Source: Bacteroidota bacterium (GTDB taxonomy: Bacteria > Bacteroidota > Bacteroidia > Cytophagales > Cyclobacteriaceae). From it: a DNA stretch of 64,000 nucleotides. Within the stretch, counting starts at the first letter, position 1; every line of letters begins with the position of its first letter. The translations under genes were made by a program, and so were the position numbers. This document shows positions 35,541-45,500 of this stretch, in pieces. Location: the NCBI GenBank assembly GCA_018266435.1, contig JAFEAL010000004.1, positions 186,001-250,000 of the forward strand, given 5' to 3'. The notes under the pieces were generated by a model. The model was not told where the DNA came from, did no database searches, and saw only the letters and a program-made list of their open reading frames with translations.

Positions 35541-35975
35541 TCACGAAGTATGATCGTACACAATCACCCACACACCGTTTTTCTTTTGGAAGAGTAAGGT
35601 GAAAATTCCGGAAGGATTGTCTTTCTCGCGTTTTAGAAAATATTTGCCGGTAACGAGGTAACTGTTGGCTGAAATAAAATCAATGCGCAAAATATCAAAG
35701 TTCAGTTTGCCCATAGCAGCCCGGTCGGGATAGCTTCGTTTATAGCGTACCAGGGTGCTATCCCACCCATGGGCAATTTTACTGCCGATGAAGAGAATGG
35801 AGTCCGACTGCCAATAGCCCTGCATGAATTTTTCAATATCGCCTTGATTCCAGGCCGTTACCTGATCAGCCAGCGTTTGCCGGATGACAGCCTCATCTTT
35901 TGTGTGATCGGCCAGTGACTGATTAGGTTTAGCCTGGCAACTGAGCAACAGCAGGAGCGGGAGTAGCTTTTTCAT
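35541..35975 (-). CDS. Exported NTF2-like (DUF4440/SnoaL-type) lipoprotein
   Basis: A 144-residue protein starting at the ATG at 35975; a longer reading would add seven residues before the signal. The lipoprotein signal is MKKLLPLLLLLSC with Cys13 in the lipobox. The remainder is one NTF2-like alpha+beta domain: AVIRQTLADQVTAWNQGDIEKFMQGYW is the typical first helix pair with the DUF4440 signature, followed by the beta sheet ending in NGVWVIVYDHTS. Such domains bind small ligands or act as ketosteroid-isomerase-like enzymes; no catalytic residue is evident. It is divergent from the YfhO-type gene; function unknown. Confidence 0.85.
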   Translation of the reverse strand: MKKLLPLLLLLSCQAKPNQSLADHTKDEAVIRQTLADQVTAWNQGDIEKFMQGYWQSDSILFIGSKIAHGWDSTLVRYKRSYPDRAAMGKLNFDILRIDFISANSYLVTGKYFLKREKDNPSGIFTLLFQKKNGVWVIVYDHTS

Positions 35976-36100
35976 TTTTGTTTGTTTGTTTGGCAATTTA
36001 CAAACTCGATTTTGGCTTATCCAAAAACCCGGTAAAGGTTGTTGGTGGTGCTTTCATGCCTAAGGTTATTTGCGTTAATTTGCCAACTTATTTTTTTAGA

Positions 36101-38530
36101 ATGAAAAAAATCAATTTTACCCAAGACGTGTTACCCCACTTGACTGCCATCGGTGTTTTTCTGCTGGTCACTGTCATTTTCTTCAGCCCTTTTTTCTTTG
36201 AACACAAAACGCTTGAACAGCACGACATTCAACAAGGCCAGGGCCAAGCCAAGTCCGTGGTTGATTACCGAAAAGAAACTGGCGGTGAGGCACTTTGGGC
36301 TCCTTCGGCATTTAGTGGCATGCCCGCTTACCTCATCAGTATGAAATGGAGCGATGCTCCGATAGGTTACACAAAAAAAGTGATGGCACTTTTCATTGGT
36401 CATCCGGTGGCTAATATTTTTCTTGCCTTTGTCTGTTATTATATCTTGTTACTGTCGTTTAGTGTCAGGCCTTATCTGGCCATGGCCGGTGCACTTGCCT
36501 TTGGGTTATCATCATACCTAATCATTGGTATGAGCGCTGGGCACAATGCACGCATCGGGGCAATTGCTTTTATGCCGTTGGTAGTGGCCGGTATTCATTT
36601 GACTTTCTCAGGCAAACGGGTGCTGGGTTTTGCGGCAACGGCTCTCGGGCTTGCTCTTCACTTTCGTGAGAACCATTTGCAGATAACCTACTACTTGTTA
36701 ATGATCGTGTTGGTGTATGGGTTGATCCAGTTGGTCTGGGCAATTCGTGAGAAGCAAGTGAAAGTTTTTTTTACAAATCTGGCCTTGCTCATTCCGGCTG
36801 CAGCACTTGGGCTGGCTACGTTCTTCGGGCAGTTCTGGGCTATTGAAGAGTATTCGCAATATACCATTCGCGGAAAATCAGAGTTAGTGAGTTCAAAGAT
36901 TCCGGTCAGCGGCTTGTCGCGTAGCTATGCGTTTGATTACAGCAATGGAATTTTAGAACCGATGACATTGATCATTCCTGATTTTTACGGAGGTAGTTCA
37001 TCCAATTATTTAGTACAGGATCAAAACAGCGAAACGTACAAGGCACTGGTTAATTCATCGGATAACCGGCTGGCCAATCAGTTAGTGAACTACACCTCTG
37101 CATACTGGGGGCCGCAAAGTCTCACGGCACCCTATTACGGAGGGGCGATTATTTTCTTTCTGTTTGTGATCGGTATTTTGCTGGTGGATAAAAAATGGTT
37201 GTGGTGGATTTTGCCGCTGAGTGTGCTGTCTATTGTGATGAGTTGGGGCGATAGTTTCTCCACGTTTAATTATTTGTTGTTTGACTACCTGCCTGGCTAC
37301 AATAAATTCCGGTCTGTTACTTTCGCGCTGGTCATTATTCTTTTTATGATGCCGCTGCTGGGTATGGTAGGCCTGGAAAAATTTTTAAGTCAACCGCTAA
37401 CAAAAGAACTGAAGAAAAAACTACTCATTGCATTTAGTGTGGCGGGTGGGTTGTGTTTGCTCATTTTTATTTTTGCCGGGTTGGGCAGTTTTGCACGCCC
37501 AGGGGAGGGGCAACTTCCCCCTTGGTTTACTACAGCGCTTCATGCCGACCGCAGGAGTTTATTGAGAGCGGATGCATTTCGCTCATTTGCATTTATTCTT
37601 TCCATTTTTATCATGCTCTATTTTAATGTGGGAAAGAAAATTTCAGAGGTGGGCCTTTTTGCTTTTCTTATTATGATGATTACGGTTGATCTGGTGGTGG
37701 TTGACAAACGCTATTTTAGCAAAGACAAATTTCAGCGCAGACCGGAGAATACTTTTTTTGCCATCAACCCTTCTGATGAAACGATCTTGAGAGACAAAAG
37801 CTATTACCGGGTGTATAACTTGCAGGGAGCCTTTAACGAAGGTCGCACTTCGTATTATCACTACTCCATTGGCGGCTATCACGGAGCCAAACTGAGGCGC
37901 TATCAAGACTTGTACGATTCGTGCATTTTGCCTCAAACGCGACAACTGACCAATGATGCACAACAAGGAAAAATTGATTTTAATAAGTACAGCGCGCTCA
38001 ATATGCTTAACGTAAAATACTTGGCGTATGGAACCGAAGCCGAAAAGGTAATCTTAAACCCTTCGGCTTGCGGCCCGGCCTGGTTTGTAAACAACGTGGT
38101 AACCGTTTCGTCACCCAATGAGGAATTGAAAAAAGTAGGAGAGGTGGATACAAGAAAAATTGCAGTAATTCAGTCGGCTAATAACCCACAGCTCGTGGTT
38201 GATAGCGCAGCCACCATTAACCTTATCGAAAACAAACCTCCGTACATGAAGTACGAATCCAATTCATCAACCGATGGTTTAGCCGTGTTTTCTGAAATTT
38301 ATTACCCGAAAGGTTGGCACGCACTCATTGATGGAAAAGAATCTGAAATCCTCCGGGCTGATTATGTGTTACGCGCACTGAATGTTCCTTCGGGCAAACA
38401 CACTATTGAATTTAAGTTTGAACCCAAGCCGTACCTTGTCGGAAACAAAGTAACGGCTGTTGCAAACTGGCTGGTGGTAGTAGTGGTGCTGGGATGTGTG
38501 GGGTGGAGTTTAAAAGAAGAAAAAAACTAA
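36101..38530 (+). CDS. YfhO-family polytopic membrane protein
   Basis: An 809-residue membrane protein with about 12 hydrophobic segments, starting at the ATG at 36101, which precedes the conserved MKKINFTQDVLPH. The first extracytoplasmic loop carries EHKTLEQHDIQQGQGQAK, a Bacteroidota YfhO feature, then SAFSGMPAYLISM. The C-terminal about 200 residues are a soluble extracytoplasmic domain (YYPKGWHALIDGK). YfhO in Firmicutes is needed for glycosylation of lipoteichoic acid; the general family is thought to be a GT-C-fold glycosyltransferase. The acceptor here is unknown. Start of a run with a hexosaminidase (14 bases) and an M20 peptidase. Confidence 0.85.
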   Translation: MKKINFTQDVLPHLTAIGVFLLVTVIFFSPFFFEHKTLEQHDIQQGQGQAKSVVDYRKETGGEALWAPSAFSGMPAYLISMKWSDAPIGYTKKVMALFIGHPVANIFLAFVCYYILLLSFSVRPYLAMAGALAFGLSSYLIIGMSAGHNARIGAIAFMPLVVAGIHLTFSGKRVLGFAATALGLALHFRENHLQITYYLLMIVLVYGLIQLVWAIREKQVKVFFTNLALLIPAAALGLATFFGQFWAIEEYSQYTIRGKSELVSSKIPVSGLSRSYAFDYSNGILEPMTLIIPDFYGGSSSNYLVQDQNSETYKALVNSSDNRLANQLVNYTSAYWGPQSLTAPYYGGAIIFFLFVIGILLVDKKWLWWILPLSVLSIVMSWGDSFSTFNYLLFDYLPGYNKFRSVTFALVIILFMMPLLGMVGLEKFLSQPLTKELKKKLLIAFSVAGGLCLLIFIFAGLGSFARPGEGQLPPWFTTALHADRRSLLRADAFRSFAFILSIFIMLYFNVGKKISEVGLFAFLIMMITVDLVVVDKRYFSKDKFQRRPENTFFAINPSDETILRDKSYYRVYNLQGAFNEGRTSYYHYSIGGYHGAKLRRYQDLYDSCILPQTRQLTNDAQQGKIDFNKYSALNMLNVKYLAYGTEAEKVILNPSACGPAWFVNNVVTVSSPNEELKKVGEVDTRKIAVIQSANNPQLVVDSAATINLIENKPPYMKYESNSSTDGLAVFSEIYYPKGWHALIDGKESEILRADYVLRALNVPSGKHTIEFKFEPKPYLVGNKVTAVANWLVVVVVLGCVGWSLKEEKN

Positions 38531-38544
38531 TGTTATAATTCATT

Positions 38545-40140
38545 ATGTCCCGCAGTTTATTGTTTGTGCTGATCACCCTTTCATTATTCTCTTGTGTTGA
38601 GAAAAAAAATGAAGCCCATCTTTACCTGATTCCTAAGCCGCAGGAAATGAAACCGGGCGATGGTTTTTTTCAATTGAACGAATCCGTCCAGATTTCTATC
38701 GAGCCCGAAACCGATGAAACCAAGTTCATTGCCAATTACCTGGCCGATAAAATAAAACCCGCCACCGGATTGCCTTTGCAGGTGGTAGCAAAAACTGCTT
38801 CTGAAAAAAACATTTCACTTCAACTAAACCCCAATTCTCAACTGGGTGAAGAAGGATATGAACTTATGGTTACACCCGAAGCTGTAAAATTATCGGCAGC
38901 CAAGCCAGCCGGACTTTTCAGAGGTGTACAAACCATTCGTCAACTGTTGCCTCCTGCCGCTGAGTCGTCTTCCATTCAATCCAACGTTACCTGGACATTA
39001 CCGGCTTGTGCCATACGCGATTTTCCTAATTACGCCTGGCGCGGGTTCATGCTGGATGTAGGCAGACATTTTTTTGGTGTGGACGAAGTAAAACGTTTAC
39101 TCGATGAAATGGCCTATTACAAGATGAATGTTTTTCATTGGGGTCTGTCTAATGACCAGGGCTGGCGTATTGAAATAAAGTCGTGGCCGAAGCTGACCGA
39201 AGTGGGAGGTTCTACACAAGTAGGAGGTGGTAAGGGCGGGTTTTATACCCAAGAACAATACAAAGATGTGGTAAAGTATGCAGCCGAGCGATACATTACG
39301 GTAGTTCCTGAAATTGATATGCCTGGCCATACTAATGCTGCATTGGCATCGTATCCTGAACTGAACTGCAGCGAGCAAACCATTCGGCTTACTCCGGGTA
39401 ATGAGGTAAAGCGAAAAGTACCTGGCTTGTACACGGGCATTGAAGTGGGGTTCAGTACACTGTGCACCAGCAAAGAATCTACCTACAAATTTATTGACGA
39501 TGTTGTTCGCGAGTTGGCTGAGATGACACCGGGTTCTTACCTGCACATCGGTGGCGATGAAAGTCGTGCCACTAAAAAAGAAGATTACATTTTGTTCATC
39601 AACAAGGTGCAGCAAATCGTTACATCGCACGGAAAGAAAGTAATAGGGTGGGATGAAGTGGCCCTTGCCACACTTCAACCCAGTATGTTGGCACAAGTGT
39701 GGGCGAATGCAGCAAACGGAAAAAAAGCGGTTGAACAAGGCGCGAAAGTGATTCTTTCTCCCGCCAAAAAAATGTACCTCGACATGAGCTACGACTCCAC
39801 CAGTAAACTGGGTCTTCATTGGGCAGCTTATGTTGAAGTGGATAGCGCCTATGCCTGGGAGCCTTCCACTTTGCTGAATGGAATTTCGAGAGAAAATATT
39901 TTGGGTATTGAGTCTGCGCTTTGGACTGAAACCATTCAGACCCGGAGCGATATTGACTATATGGTCTTTCCACGGTTAGCGGGTCATGCCGAAATTGGCT
40001 GGTCAGCAACTACCGATGAAAAAACCGGTTCGAGAAATTGGGAGGAATACAAAATCAGGCTGGCTAACCACGCACCGCGTTTCAAAGCGAGAGGCATTCA
40101 GTTTTATGAATCAAAATTAGTTCCGTGGGTAAAAGAATAA
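38545..40140 (+). CDS. Lipoprotein beta-N-acetylhexosaminidase, GH20
   Basis: A 531-residue enzyme. The signal ends in a lipobox (LFSC, Cys17), so it should be lipid-anchored in the envelope. An N-terminal GH20b domain (about 25-150) precedes the TIM barrel, which starts at AWRGFMLDVGRHFF. The catalytic pair is Asp-Glu in YLHIGGDESRA; WGLSNDQGWRIEI and PEIDMPGHTNAAL are typical for the family. It releases terminal GlcNAc or GalNAc from glycans by substrate-assisted catalysis. Chitin oligomer or peptidoglycan use is possible. It is 14 bases after the YfhO-type gene and 21 before the M20 peptidase gene. Confidence 0.95.
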   Translation: MSRSLLFVLITLSLFSCVEKKNEAHLYLIPKPQEMKPGDGFFQLNESVQISIEPETDETKFIANYLADKIKPATGLPLQVVAKTASEKNISLQLNPNSQLGEEGYELMVTPEAVKLSAAKPAGLFRGVQTIRQLLPPAAESSSIQSNVTWTLPACAIRDFPNYAWRGFMLDVGRHFFGVDEVKRLLDEMAYYKMNVFHWGLSNDQGWRIEIKSWPKLTEVGGSTQVGGGKGGFYTQEQYKDVVKYAAERYITVVPEIDMPGHTNAALASYPELNCSEQTIRLTPGNEVKRKVPGLYTGIEVGFSTLCTSKESTYKFIDDVVRELAEMTPGSYLHIGGDESRATKKEDYILFINKVQQIVTSHGKKVIGWDEVALATLQPSMLAQVWANAANGKKAVEQGAKVILSPAKKMYLDMSYDSTSKLGLHWAAYVEVDSAYAWEPSTLLNGISRENILGIESALWTETIQTRSDIDYMVFPRLAGHAEIGWSATTDEKTGSRNWEEYKIRLANHAPRFKARGIQFYESKLVPWVKE

Positions 40141-40161
40141 TTCACCTATCTAGTTAAAAAT

Positions 40162-41616
40162 ATGGTAAAAAAAATTTTTGTAGGCCTGTTGGGTGTTGTA
40201 CTGGTCATAACCGGTGTGGTACTATTCAATACATTTACTTTTACCTCAACACAGAAAACATTTACACCCAGGCAGGTAACCAAAATTTCTGAATCTTCGC
40301 TGAAACATTTTCAGGAGGCCATTCATTTTCAGACTATTTCTTATGGCGACAGTTTAAAATTTGATTCAGCACAGTTTAATGCATTTCACCGATACCTGAG
40401 AGCCACGTACCCACTGGTGCACAAAACCATGAGCGTGCAAACGGTATCAGGGTATAGTTTGATTTACAAATGGGAAGGTAAAAACCCATCACTCAAGCCA
40501 TATATCCTCATGGCCCACCAAGACGTGGTGCCCATTGAAGAAGCCTCACGCCAGAGATGGACAGTCGATCCGTTTGCCGGCATTATAAAAGATAACTTTA
40601 TCTGGGGACGTGGCACTGCCGATGATAAAATCAATCTGATTAGCATCATGGAAGCGGCAGAAAAACTGATCGCAGAAAATTTTCAACCGGGGCGAACGAT
40701 TTATTTAGCCTTTGGCCATGACGAAGAAGTGGGCGGAAAAGGTGCAACGGCCATGGCACATTGGTTTACTGGCAAAAACATAACGGCCGAAATGATACTC
40801 GATGAAGGGGGGGTGATTACGAAAGAGAAAATTCCGGGAGTAAAAAAACCGGTAGCCCTGATTGGCACAGCCGAGAAAGGTTATTTGTCGCTTGAGCTTT
40901 CGGTTGAGATCAGCGGAGGCCACTCTTCAATGCCCGAAAAAGAAACTTCTATTGATCTTTTAACGAAAGCCATAACGAAGTTGCGAGCCAACCCATTTGA
41001 TGCCAAGCTAACCGGGCCGATGAAAGGGTTTATGAAATCGGTTGGACCTGAAATGTCGTTTACAGCACGGATGGTTTTTGCCAACCCGTGGTTGTTTAAA
41101 AAAATGATTTACTCTACTTATGAAAAATCAGGAGGAGGAAATGCCATGCTGCACACCACACTGGTGCCCACCATCATTCAGGCCGGTATCAAAGATAACG
41201 TTATCCCCACGGTGGCTTTGGCTACCATTAACTTGCGGCTGTTGCCGGGCGATGGCTCACTGGAGATGATTGACCGGATAAAAAAAATAATCGGAGATGA
41301 GCGTATTAAAATTAACCCGGTAGGAAGAATTTCTGAAGCTTCGGCTGTTTCCTCTACCGATAGCTTTGCTTTTGATCAGGTAGATGAGGCGATAAAAGAG
41401 AGTTACCCGGATGTGGTGTCTTCTCCCTTTCTTATGATCGGAGCCACGGATTCCCGCCATTTAAAAGAGGTATCAAATAATATTTTCAAATTCAGTCCTA
41501 TGTTTGATCCCTTTGGCTTTCACGGCATCGATGAGCGCGTAAGCCTGGAGAGTTACCAGACATCTATTTTCTTTTTTGAGAATTTGATGAGAAATACGTT
41601 GCAATTAAAGCCATAA
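40162..41616 (+). CDS. Membrane-anchored M20-family peptidase (PM20D1/CPS1-like)
   Basis: A 484-residue protein with an N-terminal membrane anchor (about 5-24) and an extracytoplasmic M20 domain. Zinc ligands and active-site residues are visible: His in ILMAHQDVVPIEE, Asp in WGRGTADDK, the Glu-Glu pair in GHDEEVGGKG, and MIGATDSRHL near the C-terminus. The dimerisation (lid) domain starts near SLELSVEISGGHSSMP. Nearest in style are carboxypeptidase S/PM20D1 proteins that cleave N-acyl amino acids or short peptides. Third gene after the YfhO-type and GH20 genes, so it may be part of a surface recycling set. Confidence 0.93.
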   Translation: MVKKIFVGLLGVVLVITGVVLFNTFTFTSTQKTFTPRQVTKISESSLKHFQEAIHFQTISYGDSLKFDSAQFNAFHRYLRATYPLVHKTMSVQTVSGYSLIYKWEGKNPSLKPYILMAHQDVVPIEEASRQRWTVDPFAGIIKDNFIWGRGTADDKINLISIMEAAEKLIAENFQPGRTIYLAFGHDEEVGGKGATAMAHWFTGKNITAEMILDEGGVITKEKIPGVKKPVALIGTAEKGYLSLELSVEISGGHSSMPEKETSIDLLTKAITKLRANPFDAKLTGPMKGFMKSVGPEMSFTARMVFANPWLFKKMIYSTYEKSGGGNAMLHTTLVPTIIQAGIKDNVIPTVALATINLRLLPGDGSLEMIDRIKKIIGDERIKINPVGRISEASAVSSTDSFAFDQVDEAIKESYPDVVSSPFLMIGATDSRHLKEVSNNIFKFSPMFDPFGFHGIDERVSLESYQTSIFFFENLMRNTLQLKP

Positions 41617-41738
41617 GGTCTTTTATTAATCGCCCAATTGCCCCAACTTATTCAAACGTACTGATGTAGTCTACGAGTATCTTTCCTTACATGTTTTATT
41701 TTTTTTTATGTAATTTCGATGTACCTAATCGGAAAAAT

Positions 41739-42494
41739 ATGAAGAAAAACATGCAAAGAAATATTATACTGGCTATAATGGCAATAGCTCCAGTAATGGT
41801 CATGGCTCAATCGGTGATCATTAAAAGCGTGGAATTAGCCGGAGACAAGGTGATTGTTAATTATGACTTGGAGTATTCTAATTCTTCTTCTGAGTTTCTC
41901 CTCAATTTGTATGCATCCAATGATAATTTTTCTGTTCCTCTTAAAAAAGTAACGGGTGATGTGGGTCCCGAAATAAAACCCGGAACCAACAAAAAAATGA
42001 CGTGGGCCATTCGTGATGAATGGGGAGGGTATAAGGGTAAGTTGGCTTTGGAGATTCGAGGCAAAGTATTTGTTCCATTTATCAAGCTTCAGAGTTTTAC
42101 CACAACAGCAGCCAAGTACAAGCGAGGCAAGAATTATGACTTGCTGTGGAAAGCAGGCAACAGCAACCCAATCAACATCGAGTTGTTTAAGGGCAACACG
42201 CGAGTTCAAGGAAGCATGCAGCAACCCAATAATGGTGCTTTTACACTATTTATTCCTTCTAACGCAAAGGCCGATGATGACTATCGGTTGAAGATATCGG
42301 ATACCCGCAACGCGGAAGAGATCGTTTATACACCTTATTTTAAAATAGTTCCAAAAGTTCCCTTATTAGTGAAGGCATTTATACCGCTGGCTATTGGGGG
42401 AGGTGTGGTGATGTTGCTGGGTGGCAGTAAAAAAGATACAGGAGGATCATCATCAACTAACTCAGATTTGCCGTTACCTAATTTTCCTAAATGA
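41739..42494 (+). CDS. Exported protein with Kre9/KNH-like domain
   Basis: A 251-residue protein. The ATG at 41739 gives a signal peptide of about 23 residues (cut near VMAQ). Residues about 25-110 form a beta-rich domain; about 118-200 resemble the Kre9/KNH (Ser-Thr-rich GPI-anchored family) domain, with YKRGKNYDLLWKAGNSN, INIELFKGN, and then AFTLFIPSNAKADDDYRLKI. Proteins with this domain are exported and often accompany surface polymers. The C-terminus has a hydrophobic segment (LLVKAFIPLAIGGGVVMLLGG) followed by a low-complexity tail, suggesting membrane anchoring. First of a tight three-gene set (17 and 32 base gaps). Confidence 0.75.
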   Translation: MKKNMQRNIILAIMAIAPVMVMAQSVIIKSVELAGDKVIVNYDLEYSNSSSEFLLNLYASNDNFSVPLKKVTGDVGPEIKPGTNKKMTWAIRDEWGGYKGKLALEIRGKVFVPFIKLQSFTTTAAKYKRGKNYDLLWKAGNSNPINIELFKGNTRVQGSMQQPNNGAFTLFIPSNAKADDDYRLKISDTRNAEEIVYTPYFKIVPKVPLLVKAFIPLAIGGGVVMLLGGSKKDTGGSSSTNSDLPLPNFPK

Positions 42495-42511
42495 TTTTAT
42501 AATAAGCGATT

Positions 42512-45500
42512 ATGAAGAAAGTTTACTTGATAGTTTTACTGACTGCTTGTGCAGTGGTCACTCAAGCGCAAACATCTAACTGGACATGGCAAGCAACCAA
42601 TGGTCCTTATGGGGGCAGCATTACTAATATTGCAATTACTGCTGGTGGGGTATTGTATGCCTCGTCACCCTCAGGCTTGTTTAAATCGACAGATGGCACG
42701 AATTGGTCGAGCGTAACTGTAAGTCCTTACTATAACTATTTTAATGATGTTAGGGTAGCACCATCAGGTACCATTTATGTATTGTCCTCCTTCTATAATT
42801 CAGGTTATGCAGGTTTATACTCTTCTACAGATGGAGTTAGCTGGAATTTAACTGCAGGAACAGGCCTGCCTACAACGAATTTACAAAAAGTAAGAATAGC
42901 CCCAAATGGAATGATTTATATAACAATAGGCACAAATCTACTATATCGATCAACGGATAATGGCGCAACCTTCAGTACTATACCTTATACTTTTTCCAGC
43001 CAGATTACTGACATTGCGGTGGATGGAAATAATCGGTTGATCGTGAGTACAGCCTTTAGTGCCGTACAGGTTTCTACCAACAACGGTATCAGTTTTAACC
43101 CCATTGGGACGGGTATAAGCAGTACAGCAGCCATTAGTTCTATTGCCATAGATGCCAGCAATAATATTTTTGTGCTGGCCTCTGATGCTCCTTACCGCTC
43201 TATCAACAACGGGGGAACATGGACTTCTATTAAAGGCTCAATTGGTAGTGTGGGGTTTAGCGGATTGGTTACGACAGATGCCTCAAACAATCTTTATATC
43301 CTCAACAGTAATACTGCTATGATATACTCATGCACGAATCCCACGGCTGCTTCACCAACATGGTCAGCTGGCACAGTATACAATTCTACCAATACCAATT
43401 TTCCCACCTGTGTTCTCTATCAAAGTACGACCACATGGTATTTGGGGAGATCAGGTACAGGCATTGACAAATCAACTGATGGGGGGAATACCTGGAACGC
43501 TAATTCCACCGGTATGAAAGGATTTGCGGGGAGCAAAATCTTTATCTCTTCTTCTGGCCGTTTGTTTCAATCTAATTTTGGCCAGGGATATAATTTTTCC
43601 ATTGACGATGGCACTACCTGGAATACGGTCAGTACAGGGGGTGCTAACTTTGCGCTAACCGGATTTGTGCAGTTGAGTGATTTGTCAATTTTAGGGTATG
43701 GCTACTCAGGAACAATACGCTCTGCCAATGATGGCAACACTTGGGCAGTACAACAAACTACGAATCCAATAACTAATCTCTATACAGCTGATGGAACAAA
43801 ACTATATTATTACACAGTAAGTGCAATTTATTTAAGCACCAACCAGGGAGTAACATGGTCAAGTCTGCCTATTACTGGTTTACCACCTGGTAATATTTAT
43901 AACCTGGTGGTAGATAATACAGGCAACATATACCTCATATACTACAATAGTTCTACTACTGTGAACGAGTTATGGAAAATAAATAGTGGGTCAACAGTGG
44001 CAAATAAAGTCAGCGCTTATCCAGGAGGGTCAATTAATTCTAATACGCTATGTGTTACCAGTTCAAATACAGTATATGTTAATGATTATACAACCAACTT
44101 ATATAAATCGGCTAATGGAGGAGTTACTTGGTCAACCGTAACGTTGCCCGCAGCCTTTATAGGCTCTATTTACTTTTATGATGATAATAATATAATCATT
44201 CAAACTATTGTGTCTAACAATTGGGGGGTACAATGTTCAATAAACGGTGGTACCTCATGGCAGGCCAAGCCGCTCGCAGATCCACGCCCAGCCAGTATTT
44301 CTGACCTTAAATTCAAGCCTGATCAATCGGTTTTCATAGCCACCAGTTATTCAGTAGTTTATAAAAGTTCATCTCCAATTATATTACCACCTGCTCCTAC
44401 AGGGTTAGCGTTGCTCTCCAGAGAAACACAAGGCATAGATGTAAAAATGAATTACCCCATTACCACCAATGCTACGAACCTGTACGTGCAATGGTCGGTT
44501 GGCAACAATGCAAATTATAATACAACAAACCAGGTAAGTTTGGGTAGTGCTCCAAATACTTCTCCTCAAAATATGCCTGTAATTTATGGTCTCCCTGCCG
44601 ATTCTTTAGTTACATATTACTATCGTGCCTATGCAGTTAACGCTGCGGGTAGTTCGGGGTATAGCAATGAAATTTCAGCTACTGGTTTTTCAGGGAATAG
44701 GACAAGCACTATCCCTGACAATCGCAGTTGGACGGCCGTGGTCACGGCCGACCCAGGGAGTACTGCTTCTGGCCCTGGTCCTTTTACATCTTCAACGGTA
44801 AGCATATTAAAAATACCAAATACCATCAATCAGTTTACTGTATCAAATTATGATCAGGGCATTGTGCCACTGGCCATACATGGTGCCCAGGGGGTAACCA
44901 ACATAACAGAAAGCCAGGGGCAAACCTATTTTCAAGGATATCCAAACATCGGTTATGATAATTCAAATGGAAATGGTACTTGGAATACTGCAACAAAGAC
45001 ACTAACACTAAAGTGGCAGGCAGACCCAAACCAGTTTCCCCTCTTTCAGGGTACCACTGTCCTTACGCTAAATACAAATGACCCTGCACCGCAAGCACCA
45101 GTCATCAATGCTTATGTTTATTCTTCAACTCAGGTTCTATTGCTTTGGCAAACTGCACCCACAGCTACGCAGTACATCATCGAACGAACTACCAGTGGCA
45201 CTTTTATTGGTCCCCCCATCGCCACAGTAAACTACCCTGCTGTTCAATATGTGGATAGCGGCCTCTCTTCTGGTACAGGCTACTATTATCGGATTACTGC
45301 AAAAAATGCTGGAGGAAGTTCAGCACCATCTACACAGACTTTTATTTTGTTACCAACCTCAACACTGTTTACTCCTGTGCAAAATAACTTAGCACAAAAT
45401 ACGGATTTGCAACAAGGAGTATCTTGGGCTGATTTGGATGGTGACGGAGACGAAGATTATATCTCCGCGTCTTTCACCAATGCGGTTGGGCAAAGTACAG

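Noticed and set aside
39097..39819. Open frame of 240 codons on the minus strand
   Set aside because: It is antisense to the GH20 hexosaminidase, whose catalytic motifs prove the plus-strand frame; the antisense product is Cys/His-rich without domain pattern.
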